Source: Dongia_B soli
Lineage (GTDB): Bacteria > Pseudomonadota > Alphaproteobacteria > Dongiales > Dongiaceae
Assembly (NCBI RefSeq): GCF_034044715.1
Contig: NZ_JAXCLW010000005.1
Span: 1 to 64,000, forward strand
DNA: 64,000 bases
Direction: 5' to 3'
In this document: in pieces, positions 50,454-58,932 of the stretch
Layout of the letters: each line of letters opens with the position of its first letter
Position numbering within the stretch: position 1 is the first letter of the stretch
Program-made: the position numbers and the translations under genes
The notes under the pieces: generated by a model
The model's input: only the letters and a program-made list of their open reading frames with translations
Told to the model about the DNA's origin: nothing
The model's database searches: none

Positions 50454-51629
50454 TCAGCCGGTAAGACGGCGCAGCAGCTTCATCAGCTCGGCACGACCTT
50501 CGAAGCCGATGCCGGGCAGGTCCGGCAGCCGGGCCTTCCCGATGGCGATTTCGGTATCGTCGGTAAATCCGCCGAAAGGCTGGAAGCTGCAGGGATTGTC
50601 CTCGCAGCCGCCGAGGCCGAGTGCGGCGACGATATGCATGGCGAACAGATGGCCGCCATGGGGGAAGAAGGTGCTCCGGTGCCAGCCGGCAGCCTCCATC
50701 GTGGCAACGATATCGAGATAATGCGTCAGCCCATAACAATGGACCGGATCGAATTGCAGGAGGTCGTGTTCGGGCCGCAAGCCGCCATGCCGATGCAACA
50801 GCTTCGCTTCTGCTAAGGAGAACAAAGCCTCGCCAGCGCCGATCGGTCGGGTATATAGCCGGGCGATATGCGAAAGGGTTTCGAAATCCAGCGGGTCGCA
50901 GGGGTCTTCGAACCATCGCAAGCCAACAGGTCCAAGCACGCTCGCCATCCGCAAGGCGTCTTCATGGCCATAGCTGTTCATCGCATCGACCGCGAGATGG
51001 CCGGGACCGGGTAGCAGTTTCAGCACTGCGTCGATGCGCTGCAAATCCTTGGCCTGGCTGGCGGCGCCAATCTTGATCTTGAAATCGGTATGCCCGCGAT
51101 CGAGGCTGCGGCGCATTTCATCGGCAAGGCGCGTCAAATCGCCGAGCGGATAAAGATAGCCGCCCGATGCATAGACCGGCACTTGCGGTTTTTCCGATAG
51201 CTGTTCCGGCAGATCGCCGCCCAGTCGATCGGCGATAAAACGATAGAGCGGCAGATCGGCGATCTTGGCCGCCGCATCCCAGATCGCCATGTCCAATGTG
51301 CCGACGGCAACGCAGCGTTCGCCATGGCCGCCCGGTTTTTCACCTTGCATCATGGCCGTCCAGGCGCGCCGGGGATCGAGATGATAATGATCCGGCGTGG
51401 CGAGATCGACCGTGCTGGCGACGAGACGCGGCGCGAAACGTTCGCGGATCAGCCCGCTCTGGCCATAGCGTCCGAAGGACGAGAAGCCATAGCCGATGAT
51501 GGGCCGTCCGTCGCGCTGAATATCGGTGATGACGGCGACGATACTGGTGGTCAGTCCGCCCGACGGCAGAACCGGGTCGACGAAGCGGGAGATCGGTATC
51601 GCCTGTTCTCGGATATCGACGATGCGCAT
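50454..51629 (-). CDS. tarD: D-tartrate dehydratase-like enzyme (enolase superfamily)
   Basis: 391 residues, mandelate-racemase subgroup of the enolase superfamily. Landmarks agree with bacterial D-tartrate dehydratase as I recall it: TTSIVAVITDIQRDGRPIIG, YGFSSFGRYGQSGLIRERFA, EKPGGHGERCVAVGTLDMAI, and LPDLPGIGFEGRAELM. Catalytic pieces: Lys-x-Lys (DFKIKIGA), metal ligands Asp (VDAMNSYG), Glu (WFEDP) and Glu (IGAGEAL), and the His of PHGGH. Dehydrates D-tartrate or a related acid sugar to the 2-keto acid. Ends convergent with the MHYT gene. The name is firm for family, moderate for substrate. Confidence 0.82.
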   Translation of the reverse strand: MRIVDIREQAIPISRFVDPVLPSGGLTTSIVAVITDIQRDGRPIIGYGFSSFGRYGQSGLIRERFAPRLVASTVDLATPDHYHLDPRRAWTAMMQGEKPGGHGERCVAVGTLDMAIWDAAAKIADLPLYRFIADRLGGDLPEQLSEKPQVPVYASGGYLYPLGDLTRLADEMRRSLDRGHTDFKIKIGAASQAKDLQRIDAVLKLLPGPGHLAVDAMNSYGHEDALRMASVLGPVGLRWFEDPCDPLDFETLSHIARLYTRPIGAGEALFSLAEAKLLHRHGGLRPEHDLLQFDPVHCYGLTHYLDIVATMEAAGWHRSTFFPHGGHLFAMHIVAALGLGGCEDNPCSFQPFGGFTDDTEIAIGKARLPDLPGIGFEGRAELMKLLRRLTG

Positions 51630-51737
51630 GGCGTATCATGCCGTCTTGCGGCGCCTCCGGCTAGAGGCGCGCCGCAAGATGTGATGAGGCTAAATCGTTA
51701 AGGCCGGCCCGCCGGTTCGTCTGGCGGGGTGCCAATA

Positions 51738-52391
51738 TCAGGCCAGGCAGCCATTCAGGAACAGCGTCGCGCAAGCCCTCGCCCTGCGCTCGATCTCCGC
51801 TTCAGTCGGTATATCCTGCTGGCCAAGAAGTATGTCGCGCTGCGGATCCATCAGCATCATGCCGCGCAACATGCCGACGGCGGCGCGCGGATTGTCCAGC
51901 TTGATGGCGCCGCGTTCCTGGTGATGCACCAGCCAGGCTTCCATCACATCATTGATTTTTGTCACAGCCTGGTCATAGAAGGCGCGCCCGATCTCCGGAA
52001 ACCGTCCGCTCTCTGCCGTCACCAGCCGCATGATGGCGATCGTCTCGGGTGCCAGTGTCAGCTTGCCGTAATTGGTCAATATCCGGGTCAGCGCCTCCAC
52101 CAAGGGAAGCTGGTCCAGTTGCGCCTCGTCTACGGTCAGGATGAAGCTGCCGGCGCGGTCGGCGATGAACGCGCCGAATAATTCCGCCTTGTTGCTGACC
52201 AGCTGGTAGATCGTGCGGGTGGAAACGCCCGCCCGCGCGGCAATCTTGTCGATGCAGGTATTCGCATAGCCATTGGCCTGAAACTCCTGAGCCGCCGCTT
52301 GAACGACCAGGCGGCGATTTTCCTCCTCGGAGCGGGCCGGGGGTCTCCCACGGCCACGCTTGATCACTTTTTTATTTTGTAAAACGATCAT
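51738..52391 (-). CDS. TetR-family regulator of the efflux operon
   Basis: 217 residues from ATG 52391, with AAGGGA upstream; the long open frame further upstream belongs to the divergent promoter region. A basic N-terminus (KKVIKRGRGRPPARSEEENR) precedes the HTH: QAAAQEFQANGYANTCIDKI, AARAGVSTRTIYQLVSNKAE. The ligand domain follows. The operator sequences at 52379-52449 overlap its own promoter and that of emrAB, so it should repress both. Inducer unknown; presumably an efflux substrate. Confidence 0.92.
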   Translation of the reverse strand: MIVLQNKKVIKRGRGRPPARSEEENRRLVVQAAAQEFQANGYANTCIDKIAARAGVSTRTIYQLVSNKAELFGAFIADRAGSFILTVDEAQLDQLPLVEALTRILTNYGKLTLAPETIAIMRLVTAESGRFPEIGRAFYDQAVTKINDVMEAWLVHHQERGAIKLDNPRAAVGMLRGMMLMDPQRDILLGQQDIPTEAEIERRARACATLFLNGCLA

Positions 52392-52449
52392 TTTCAAAAT
52401 CCCTTGACGTCTGGTCCGCTCATGCCTAATTTTGGAAAACGATAGTTTT
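52379..52449. promoter_or_regulatory. Divergent promoter with two TetR operators
   Basis: TTGACG (52404-52409) and TAATTT (52427-52432), 17 bases apart, form a promoter reading right into emrA. AAAACGATCATTTT (52381-52394) and AAAACGATAGTTTT (52436-52449) are related pseudo-palindromes; the second lies just after the -10, where a repressor would block initiation, the first at the regulator's own start. Confidence 0.75.
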
Positions 52450-52491
52450 ACAAATAACGCAGCGCCTCTCTTTGTCAAGCAGGACACGGCC

Positions 52492-53667
52492 ATGAGCAAC
52501 GAACCCCGCATGATGGAAGTTGACCCTGAGACCTCCACCTCGACGGCGGAGGACCTCCCGGCAACCCGCAAGCCAAAGAGAAAAAAGCTGCTTTTTCTGG
52601 GGGTTGGGCTGATTGCCTTGATCGGCGCAGGCTATTACGGCTGGGATTACTGGACAATCGGCCAGTATCTCGTTTCCACCGACGACGCTTATGTGAAGGC
52701 CGACAGCACCATTGTTGCTCCTAAGGTATCAGGATACCTCGACAATGTCCTCGTCAGTGACAATGAACGGGTGAAAGCCGGGCAGGTGCTGGCTCATATC
52801 GATGACCGTGACTTCCGCGCCGCTTTGAATCAGGCCAAGGCCGATGTGATGGCTGCACAGGCGGCAGTTGCCGGCAAGGAAGCTGCCTTGCAGACCCAGC
52901 AATCGATCATCGACGCGGCGCGCGCCACCATCGAGGTCGATAATGCCAATCTCAGCTTCGCCCAGCAGGACGACCAGCGCTACAAGGCCCTGGCCAAGAC
53001 CGGTTTCGGCAGCACCCAGAATGCGCAGCGCGCCGGCTCCCATAACGCGGAGATGCGCGCGGTGCTGGCTCGTGATAGCGCGGCACTCGCCACCGCTTTA
53101 AGCCAGGTCGAGATCCTGAAGGCGGAACTGGCGGAAGCCAAGGGCACGCTGGAACATGACCAGGCCGCGGAACATCAGGCCGAACTCAATCTCTCCTATA
53201 CGACGATCGTTGCCGCGGTCGACGGCGTCGTCGGCAACCGCACCTTGCGCGTCGGGCAGTATGTCCAGGCGGGCACGCAGCTGATGGCGGTGGTGCCGAC
53301 CCAGGCTGCTTATATCGTCGCCAATTATAAGGAAACGCAGCTGACCGACGTGCAGCCCGGCCAGCCTGTCGAAGTCGAGGTCGATATGTTCCCGGGCAAA
53401 AAGGCGCGCGGCCATGTGGACAGCATGGCGCCGGCCAGCGGCCAGGAATTCGCACTGCTGCCGCCGGACAATGCGACCGGCAACTTCACCAAGATCGTGC
53501 AGCGCATTCCGGTGAAGATCGTGCTCGATCCCGGCAGTCCCCTGGCCGGCGATCTGCGACCCGGCATGTCGGTCAATCCCACCATCGATACGAAAGCGGC
53601 GCCGGTGAGCCAGGGAACGCAGCCGGGGAACAAGGTCGCCGCTTCTGACACCGCCCATGCAGGCTGA
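52492..53667 (+). CDS. emrA: HlyD-family membrane fusion protein (EmrA-like)
   Basis: 391 residues from ATG 52492 (AGGA upstream). One N-terminal membrane helix (KLLFLGVGLIALIGAGYYGW), then the biotinyl-lipoyl-like and hairpin domains: LVSTDDAYVKADSTIVAPKV, then SGYLDNVLVSDNERVKAGQV, ADVMAAQAAVAGKEAALQTQ as coiled coil, and TTIVAAVDGVVGNRTLRVGQ. Links the inner-membrane MFS pump to an outer-membrane channel. Followed 38 bases later by the pump gene; no TolC-type gene here, so it uses a channel encoded elsewhere. Confidence 0.93.
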   Translation: MSNEPRMMEVDPETSTSTAEDLPATRKPKRKKLLFLGVGLIALIGAGYYGWDYWTIGQYLVSTDDAYVKADSTIVAPKVSGYLDNVLVSDNERVKAGQVLAHIDDRDFRAALNQAKADVMAAQAAVAGKEAALQTQQSIIDAARATIEVDNANLSFAQQDDQRYKALAKTGFGSTQNAQRAGSHNAEMRAVLARDSAALATALSQVEILKAELAEAKGTLEHDQAAEHQAELNLSYTTIVAAVDGVVGNRTLRVGQYVQAGTQLMAVVPTQAAYIVANYKETQLTDVQPGQPVEVEVDMFPGKKARGHVDSMAPASGQEFALLPPDNATGNFTKIVQRIPVKIVLDPGSPLAGDLRPGMSVNPTIDTKAAPVSQGTQPGNKVAASDTAHAG

Positions 53668-53705
53668 ACCTCGATAATCCGTCGCCTCATCCGGAGGAAA
53701 CGATC

Positions 53706-55289
53706 ATGACGACCACAAGCCTGACAAGTGCCGCGGCGGCGAGCGGCGGGAAATCCTCGGTTGCCACCTGGATCGCGGTCAGCGCCGGCATGATCGGTGC
53801 CTTCATGGCCATTCTCAACATCCAGATCACCAATGCTTCGCTGCTCGATATCGAAGGCGGCATCGGCACCGGCGTCGATAACGGCGCCTGGGTTTCTACC
53901 GCTTATCTGATCGGCGAGATCATCGTCATTCCGCTGACCGATTTCTTGAGCCGCGTCTTCTCCTTCCGCCGCTTCATGATCGGCGGCACCTTCTTTTTCA
54001 TGGTCTTCTCCATGGCCTGTGCCGGCGCCCATGACCTCGGCACCATGATCATCCTGCGCGGCCTCCAGGGTTTTGCCGGCGGCGTCCTGATTCCCATGGC
54101 GGTGACCATGGTCGTCACCAAGCTGCCGAAGCCGCAGCAGCCGCTGGGCTTCGCCATGTTCGCTTTGTCCGTCACCTTCGCCCCGGCGATCGGTCCGACC
54201 ATCGGCGGCTATCTCACGGAGAATTACGGCTGGCAGACGATCTTCTTCGTGAATACGCCGCCCAGCATCCTGATGATCGTGGCGCTGCTCTTCACGCTGG
54301 AGAAGGAGCCGATGCGCCTTGGTCTGTTGCGCGAAGGCGACTGGCTCGGCATCATCACCATGGCGATCGGTCTATCCGCCTTCCAGACCATGCTGGAGGA
54401 GGGCAATAAGGATGACTGGTTCGGCTCACCCTTCATCGTGAAGCTCGCCATCATTGCGGCGATCTTTCTGTCCGCTTTCGTGTGGATCGAACTCAAGGTC
54501 AAGAATCCGTTGGTCAATCTGCGCCTGTTGCTGAACCGCAATTTCGGCATCGGCACCCTTTCCAATGTGCTGGTCGGTTTCGCGCTCTTCGGCACGGTCT
54601 ATGTGCTGCCGCAATACCTCGCCCAGGTGCAGCGTTATAATTCCGAGCAGATCGGCAACGTTCTCGCCTGGACCGGCTTTCCGCAGATGGTCCTGATTCC
54701 GCTAGTTCCATGGCTGATGAAGAAGTTCGACATCCGCTATATCGCCATCTTCGGTATTGCGCTTTTCTCGGTCAGTTGCTTCATGAATATCCATCTGTCG
54801 CTGGATGATTCCGGCGATCAGTTCCTAATCCCCAATATCGTCCGCGCCATCGGCCAGGCCTTCATCATCACGCCGCTGACCTCGATCGCCCTGGCTGCGA
54901 TTGGGCCCAAGGATGCCAGCAATGCTTCCGGCCTCTTCAATATGCTGCGCAATCTGGGGGGCGCCGTCGGCACCGCCGCGCTGCAGACCATCATCACCAA
55001 GCGGGAGCAGTATCATTCAAACATCATCGGCCAATCGGTGACGGTGTTCCGGGACGAGGTGCGCCAGCGCCTGGACGAGCTGACCAATTACTTCCTCGCC
55101 CATGGCGCCGATCGCGCCTATGCCCAGCATGAAGCGGTCGTGGCAATGGGCAAGATCGTGCGGCGCCAGGCTCTGGTCATGGGCTTTGCCGATACCTTCG
55201 CGGTGATCGGCGTGATGCTGGCGATCGCCGCCGTGTCACTGGTCTTTGCCGCCAAGGCGAAAGCCGGTTCGGCCGCGACCGCCCATTGA
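53706..55289 (+). CDS. emrB: DHA2-family drug transporter (EmrB/QacA-like)
   Basis: 527 residues with 14 predicted membrane helices. Start ATG 53706, CCGGAGGAAACG upstream. Motifs: FMAILNIQITNASLLDIEGG for helix 1, YLIGEIIVIPLTDFLSRVFS (motif A region), GGVLIPMAVTMVVTKLPKPQ, and the central loop EKEPMRLGLLREGDWLGIIT. With the membrane fusion protein upstream and TetR across the promoter, this is a textbook tripartite efflux operon; substrates are hydrophobic compounds by analogy. Ends with an Ala-rich tail. Confidence 0.94.
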   Translation: MTTTSLTSAAAASGGKSSVATWIAVSAGMIGAFMAILNIQITNASLLDIEGGIGTGVDNGAWVSTAYLIGEIIVIPLTDFLSRVFSFRRFMIGGTFFFMVFSMACAGAHDLGTMIILRGLQGFAGGVLIPMAVTMVVTKLPKPQQPLGFAMFALSVTFAPAIGPTIGGYLTENYGWQTIFFVNTPPSILMIVALLFTLEKEPMRLGLLREGDWLGIITMAIGLSAFQTMLEEGNKDDWFGSPFIVKLAIIAAIFLSAFVWIELKVKNPLVNLRLLLNRNFGIGTLSNVLVGFALFGTVYVLPQYLAQVQRYNSEQIGNVLAWTGFPQMVLIPLVPWLMKKFDIRYIAIFGIALFSVSCFMNIHLSLDDSGDQFLIPNIVRAIGQAFIITPLTSIALAAIGPKDASNASGLFNMLRNLGGAVGTAALQTIITKREQYHSNIIGQSVTVFRDEVRQRLDELTNYFLAHGADRAYAQHEAVVAMGKIVRRQALVMGFADTFAVIGVMLAIAAVSLVFAAKAKAGSAATAH

Positions 55290-55513
55290 ACGCTAGCGCA
55301 GCGCACCGGACACGCACGGAATTCCGGCCAGCGTCACTGCCTAGCGGCTCACTGATTGTCGGCTCACTGCTTGTTAGGGTCGGGCCGCGCCGCCTTCGGC
55401 ATGGCCAGTTGACATTATGTTATCTTCATAACATAGTTTCTGCGCCGACGTAGAAGTCTAACAACATAAAATCAGTAACCCTGCGCCGGTCCATCTAATT
55501 TGAGGAAACGGCC
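55290..55513 (+). promoter_or_regulatory. Promoter with operator palindrome for the ABC uptake operon
   Basis: TTGACA (55409-55414) and CATAGT (55432-55437), 17-base spacing. Between them lies a perfect inverted repeat TATGTTAT (55416-55423) CTTC ATAACATA (55428-55435). A regulator bound there would sit exactly on the promoter; the RpiR protein encoded by the last gene of the operon is the obvious candidate. The direct repeat CGGCTCACTG (twice near 55350) is unexplained. Confidence 0.7.
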
Positions 55514-57052
55514 ATGTTCTTGAAAACGCGCGTTCGGGCGCTGGCGTTTGCCGCTGCGCTCTTGGGGACTGCTTCGGCTTTGGGCCTTGCCGGCAACGCC
55601 CAGGCTGATGATGCCATCCGCATCGCTTCGCCCTATCAGACGACGGTACTGGACCCGATGCGGTCGGCAGCGGCGGGCAATATCGAAACCTATGGGCTCC
55701 TCTATGCCCGGTTGATCCGGCGTAATCTGGAGACGGGCGCCTTGGAGCCGGGCTTGGCGGAAAGCTGGGAAACCTCCGCGGATGGGCTGACTTACACGCT
55801 GCATCTGCGCGAGGCGACATTCTCCGACGGATCGCCGATCACCGCGGAAGACGTAGCTTTCAGCCTCGATCGCATTCACGGCGACAAGCAATCGGCTTAT
55901 CCGGCGCCGCTCAGCGCGATGGAAAGCGTCAAGGCGACCGATCCGAAGACTGTCGTGATCAAGCTGAAATCAGTCTTCGTGCCCTTCCTCGGCAATCTGG
56001 AAATCTGGAACATGGGCATTGTCTCCAAGGCCGATGTCGAAAAGCGCGGCCTGGAAAAGGCCTTCGCGACAGTGCCGGTCACCTCCGGACCCTATGCGGT
56101 GAAGGAGTGGAAGCCGAACCAGAAACTGGTCCTGGTGCCCAACAAGCATTATTGGCGCCAGGGTTATCCGAAAAGCGATGCCATGGTCGAATTGCTGGAG
56201 ATCGCCTCGCCAGAGACGCGTGCGGCGATGCTGAAATCCGGCGAGGTCGATGTGGTGCGCGGTGTCGAATGGGCGCAGGTTGACGAGCTGAAGGCAACCG
56301 AGAACGTCGATATGCGGCTCGAACCCTCGACCGTCATCTATATGACCCTGCTCAACGAGACGCGTGAACCCTTTTCCAACATGAAGGCGCGCCAGGCAGC
56401 GGCGCATGCGATCGACAACAAGGCGTTGACCAAGGCGATTACCCATGGCTATGCCACGCCGGCCAATACCACTTTGCCCGGCGCGATCGAGTATCACGAC
56501 AAGAGCAATCCCGGCATCGCTTATGATCCGGCCAAGGCCAAGGAAGAGCTGGCGGAATCCGGCATGACCGGGCGTGAGGTCAAAATTCTCGCCACCGCCG
56601 GCGCCGCCGAACAGCAGATGGCCCTGCTATTGCAGGCCCAATGGCAGGCCATCGGCCTGAAGCCGGTCATCGTCAATGTCGATAACGCCGCCTGGTGGGA
56701 TGCCACCGGCAAGGGCGATTACGATGCCGCCGCCACCTGGTGGTACAATGAAACGCCGGATCCGGACCTCGCCGTGCGTTGGGCAGTCTGCGGCAGTTGC
56801 GGCTCCGCTTCTTTCAATACGCATTACGATAACAAGAAGGTCGATGACCTGGTCGAGCAGGGCACCCGCGAGACCGATCCGGCCAAGCGGGCGGAGATCT
56901 ATAAGGAAATCCAGAAGATCACCACCGATGAAGTCTCGCAGATCCCGCTTTATTACGCGCCGAATGCGACGGCCTATAGCAAGCGCCTCAGCGGGCTGAA
57001 GCTCACCTCCTCGCTGCAATGGACGTTGGAAGAAACGACCTTCGTTAAGTAA
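55514..57052 (+). CDS. ABC substrate-binding protein (family 5, peptide/nickel type)
   Basis: 512 residues. Signal peptide about 1-31 (ALAFAAALLGTASALGLAGN, cut AQA-DD) and a family 5 binding fold: ASPYQTTVLDPMRSAAAGNI, then EPGLAESWETSADGLTYTLH, LREATFSDGSPITAEDVAFS, the signature region. Binds oligopeptides or related compounds in the periplasm and delivers them to the permeases downstream. The gene before the permease is followed by a 19-bp hairpin (57068-57111), which would keep its mRNA more abundant than the rest. The ligand is unknown; the operon's amidase suggests an amide. Confidence 0.95.
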   Translation: MFLKTRVRALAFAAALLGTASALGLAGNAQADDAIRIASPYQTTVLDPMRSAAAGNIETYGLLYARLIRRNLETGALEPGLAESWETSADGLTYTLHLREATFSDGSPITAEDVAFSLDRIHGDKQSAYPAPLSAMESVKATDPKTVVIKLKSVFVPFLGNLEIWNMGIVSKADVEKRGLEKAFATVPVTSGPYAVKEWKPNQKLVLVPNKHYWRQGYPKSDAMVELLEIASPETRAAMLKSGEVDVVRGVEWAQVDELKATENVDMRLEPSTVIYMTLLNETREPFSNMKARQAAAHAIDNKALTKAITHGYATPANTTLPGAIEYHDKSNPGIAYDPAKAKEELAESGMTGREVKILATAGAAEQQMALLLQAQWQAIGLKPVIVNVDNAAWWDATGKGDYDAAATWWYNETPDPDLAVRWAVCGSCGSASFNTHYDNKKVDDLVEQGTRETDPAKRAEIYKEIQKITTDEVSQIPLYYAPNATAYSKRLSGLKLTSSLQWTLEETTFVK

Positions 57053-57067
57053 GACGGCTGGCTCTCA

Positions 57068-57111
57068 TCCCCGTCCTGCCCCTCGCGCCATGCGAGGCGG
57101 CAGGGTGGGGA
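57068..57111 (+). repeat. Long hairpin between binding-protein and permease genes
   Basis: A 19-bp stem, 57068-57086 with 57092-57111, one bulge and a 5-base loop. Similar hairpins after binding-protein genes in other ABC operons slow mRNA decay or cause partial termination. Confidence 0.7.
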
Positions 57112-57129
57112 AGCCGGCGGGAGATCGTT

Positions 57130-58068
57130 TTGGGACATCTGCAAGCAATCCTGCAGCGCCTGCTGCAATTGATTCCGGTTCTGCTTGGCATCACCATTGT
57201 CGCCTTCCTGCTGCTGCATCTGGCACCGGGTGATCCGGCGCGGCTGCTGGCCGGTGATCGGGCGAGTGCCGAGACGATCGCGGCGATCCGCCACCAATAC
57301 GGTCTCGATTTGCCGCTTTGGCGGCAGTTCCTGACTTATATGGGTAATCTTCTGCAAGGTGATATCGGTCAATCGCTGCGTTTCCAGCGGCCGGTCGTCG
57401 AGCTGATTGGGCAATTCATGTGGCCGACTTTGTTTCTCGTCAGCTATGTGGTCGTCCTCTCGGTGCCGCCGACCCTGATCCTCGCGATCACGAGTGCCCG
57501 CAAGCCGGGCGGACTTGCCGATCAGATCATCCGGCTGATCGGCGTCGCTGGCCTGACCATTCCGGTCTTCTGGCTCGGCATCATGATGTCGCGTTTCTTT
57601 GGCGTCGCCCTCGGCTGGTTCCCGGTCTCAGGCTATGGCGAGGGCTTCCTCGATCACCTGCATCACCTGTTCCTGCCGGCGCTTTCCACCGCCATCTGGT
57701 TCATTCCGGTGCTGACGCAAAGCCTGCGCGCGGCCTTGATCGACAAGGCGACGGCGGATTTCGCCACTGCGGCCAAAGCCCAGGGCGCCAGTCAGCGGGA
57801 CATCTTCTGGTCGACCGTGCTGCCCAATGCAGTCTTGCCGACGCTCAACCTGCTCGGCGTATTGGTTGCTTTCATTATCGGCGGCACCATCATCGTGGAA
57901 ATGGTCTATGCCGTACCCGGGCTCGGCACGCTGATGATCAAGTCCTTGCTGGGGCGCGATTACTATGTGGTGCAAGGACTGACCCTGGTCTTCGCCGTGG
58001 CGACCGTTCTGATCACCCTGGCGGTCGATGTGCTGACAGCGATCATCGACCCCCGCGTCAAGCTGTGA
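57130..58068 (+). CDS. ABC permease subunit 1
   Basis: 312 residues, six transmembrane helices. TTG start 57130 with GGGAG upstream. Signature loop KAQGASQRDIFWSTVLPNAV (EAA-type) near residue 215 contacts the ATPase. N-terminal segment LGITIVAFLLLHLAPGDPAR and GLDLPLWRQFLTYMGNLLQG are typical of DppB/OppB permeases. Forms a heterodimeric pore with the next gene's product. Second gene in the operon. Confidence 0.95.
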   Translation: MGHLQAILQRLLQLIPVLLGITIVAFLLLHLAPGDPARLLAGDRASAETIAAIRHQYGLDLPLWRQFLTYMGNLLQGDIGQSLRFQRPVVELIGQFMWPTLFLVSYVVVLSVPPTLILAITSARKPGGLADQIIRLIGVAGLTIPVFWLGIMMSRFFGVALGWFPVSGYGEGFLDHLHHLFLPALSTAIWFIPVLTQSLRAALIDKATADFATAAKAQGASQRDIFWSTVLPNAVLPTLNLLGVLVAFIIGGTIIVEMVYAVPGLGTLMIKSLLGRDYYVVQGLTLVFAVATVLITLAVDVLTAIIDPRVKL

Positions 58069-58077
58069 GGCAAGGCA

Positions 58078-58932
58078 ATGGCGGTAATCTCTCTCGGCAA
58101 TGATGCGAAAGTGAGGCGCGGCCGACAGCTGCCCTGGACCATGATCATGGCGATCGCCATTCTCGGCGCCTGGATCCTGTTGGCGGCGGGTGCGTCTTTG
58201 GTCGCGCCTTATGACCCCGATGCGGTCGATATTATGAATATGATGGCATCGCCCAATGCACAGCATTGGTTCGGCACCGACCAGGTGGGACGTGATGTGT
58301 TCTCACGCGTGATCTATGCGGCGCGGGTCGATCTCTTCATGTGCGTAGCGGGCGTAGTTCCCCCGCTCATGATCGGCGCGACGATCGGCCTGCTGAGCGG
58401 CTATTTCGGCGGTTTCGTCGATGGCTTCTTCATGCGGCTTTACGACATCACGGCGGCTTTTCCCTTCTTCGTCCTGGTGCTCGCCATCGTCGGCGTGTTG
58501 GGGCCGGGGCTGACGAACTACTTCATCTCCCTGGCTTTGGTCGGCTGGGTCACTTATGCACGGCTGGTGCGAGCGGAGGTGCTGACGATCCGCGACAGCG
58601 AATATGTCCAGGCGGCGCGCTCGCTCGGCTATGCCACGCGCATCATCCTCCTGCGCCATGTCCTGCCTAATGCCTTCGGCCCGGTCATCGCCTATGCGGT
58701 GAGCGATGCGGTGCTGGTCATGCTGGCCGGCGCCAGTCTCGGTTTCCTCGGCATGGGCGCGCAGCCGCCGCTGGCGGAATGGGGTGTCATGATCAGCGAC
58801 GGCCAACCCTTCGTGCAGCAGGCCTGGTGGATCTGCTTCTTCCCCGGCATCGCGGCAATCACTCTCGGCCTCGGCTTGGCCTTCCTCGGTGATGGCCTCG
58901 CGCAGATACGCCGCAGGCAGGTGGCGCAATGA
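58078..58932 (+). CDS. ABC permease subunit 2
   Basis: 284 residues, six transmembrane helices. DppC/OppC-like: NAQHWFGTDQVGRDVFSRVI in the N-terminal region, EAA loop AARSLGYATRIILLRHVLPN. Nine bases after the first permease; the stop overlaps the ATPase gene by 4 bases (ATGA 58929), so translation is coupled. Confidence 0.95.
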   Translation: MAVISLGNDAKVRRGRQLPWTMIMAIAILGAWILLAAGASLVAPYDPDAVDIMNMMASPNAQHWFGTDQVGRDVFSRVIYAARVDLFMCVAGVVPPLMIGATIGLLSGYFGGFVDGFFMRLYDITAAFPFFVLVLAIVGVLGPGLTNYFISLALVGWVTYARLVRAEVLTIRDSEYVQAARSLGYATRIILLRHVLPNAFGPVIAYAVSDAVLVMLAGASLGFLGMGAQPPLAEWGVMISDGQPFVQQAWWICFFPGIAAITLGLGLAFLGDGLAQIRRRQVAQ

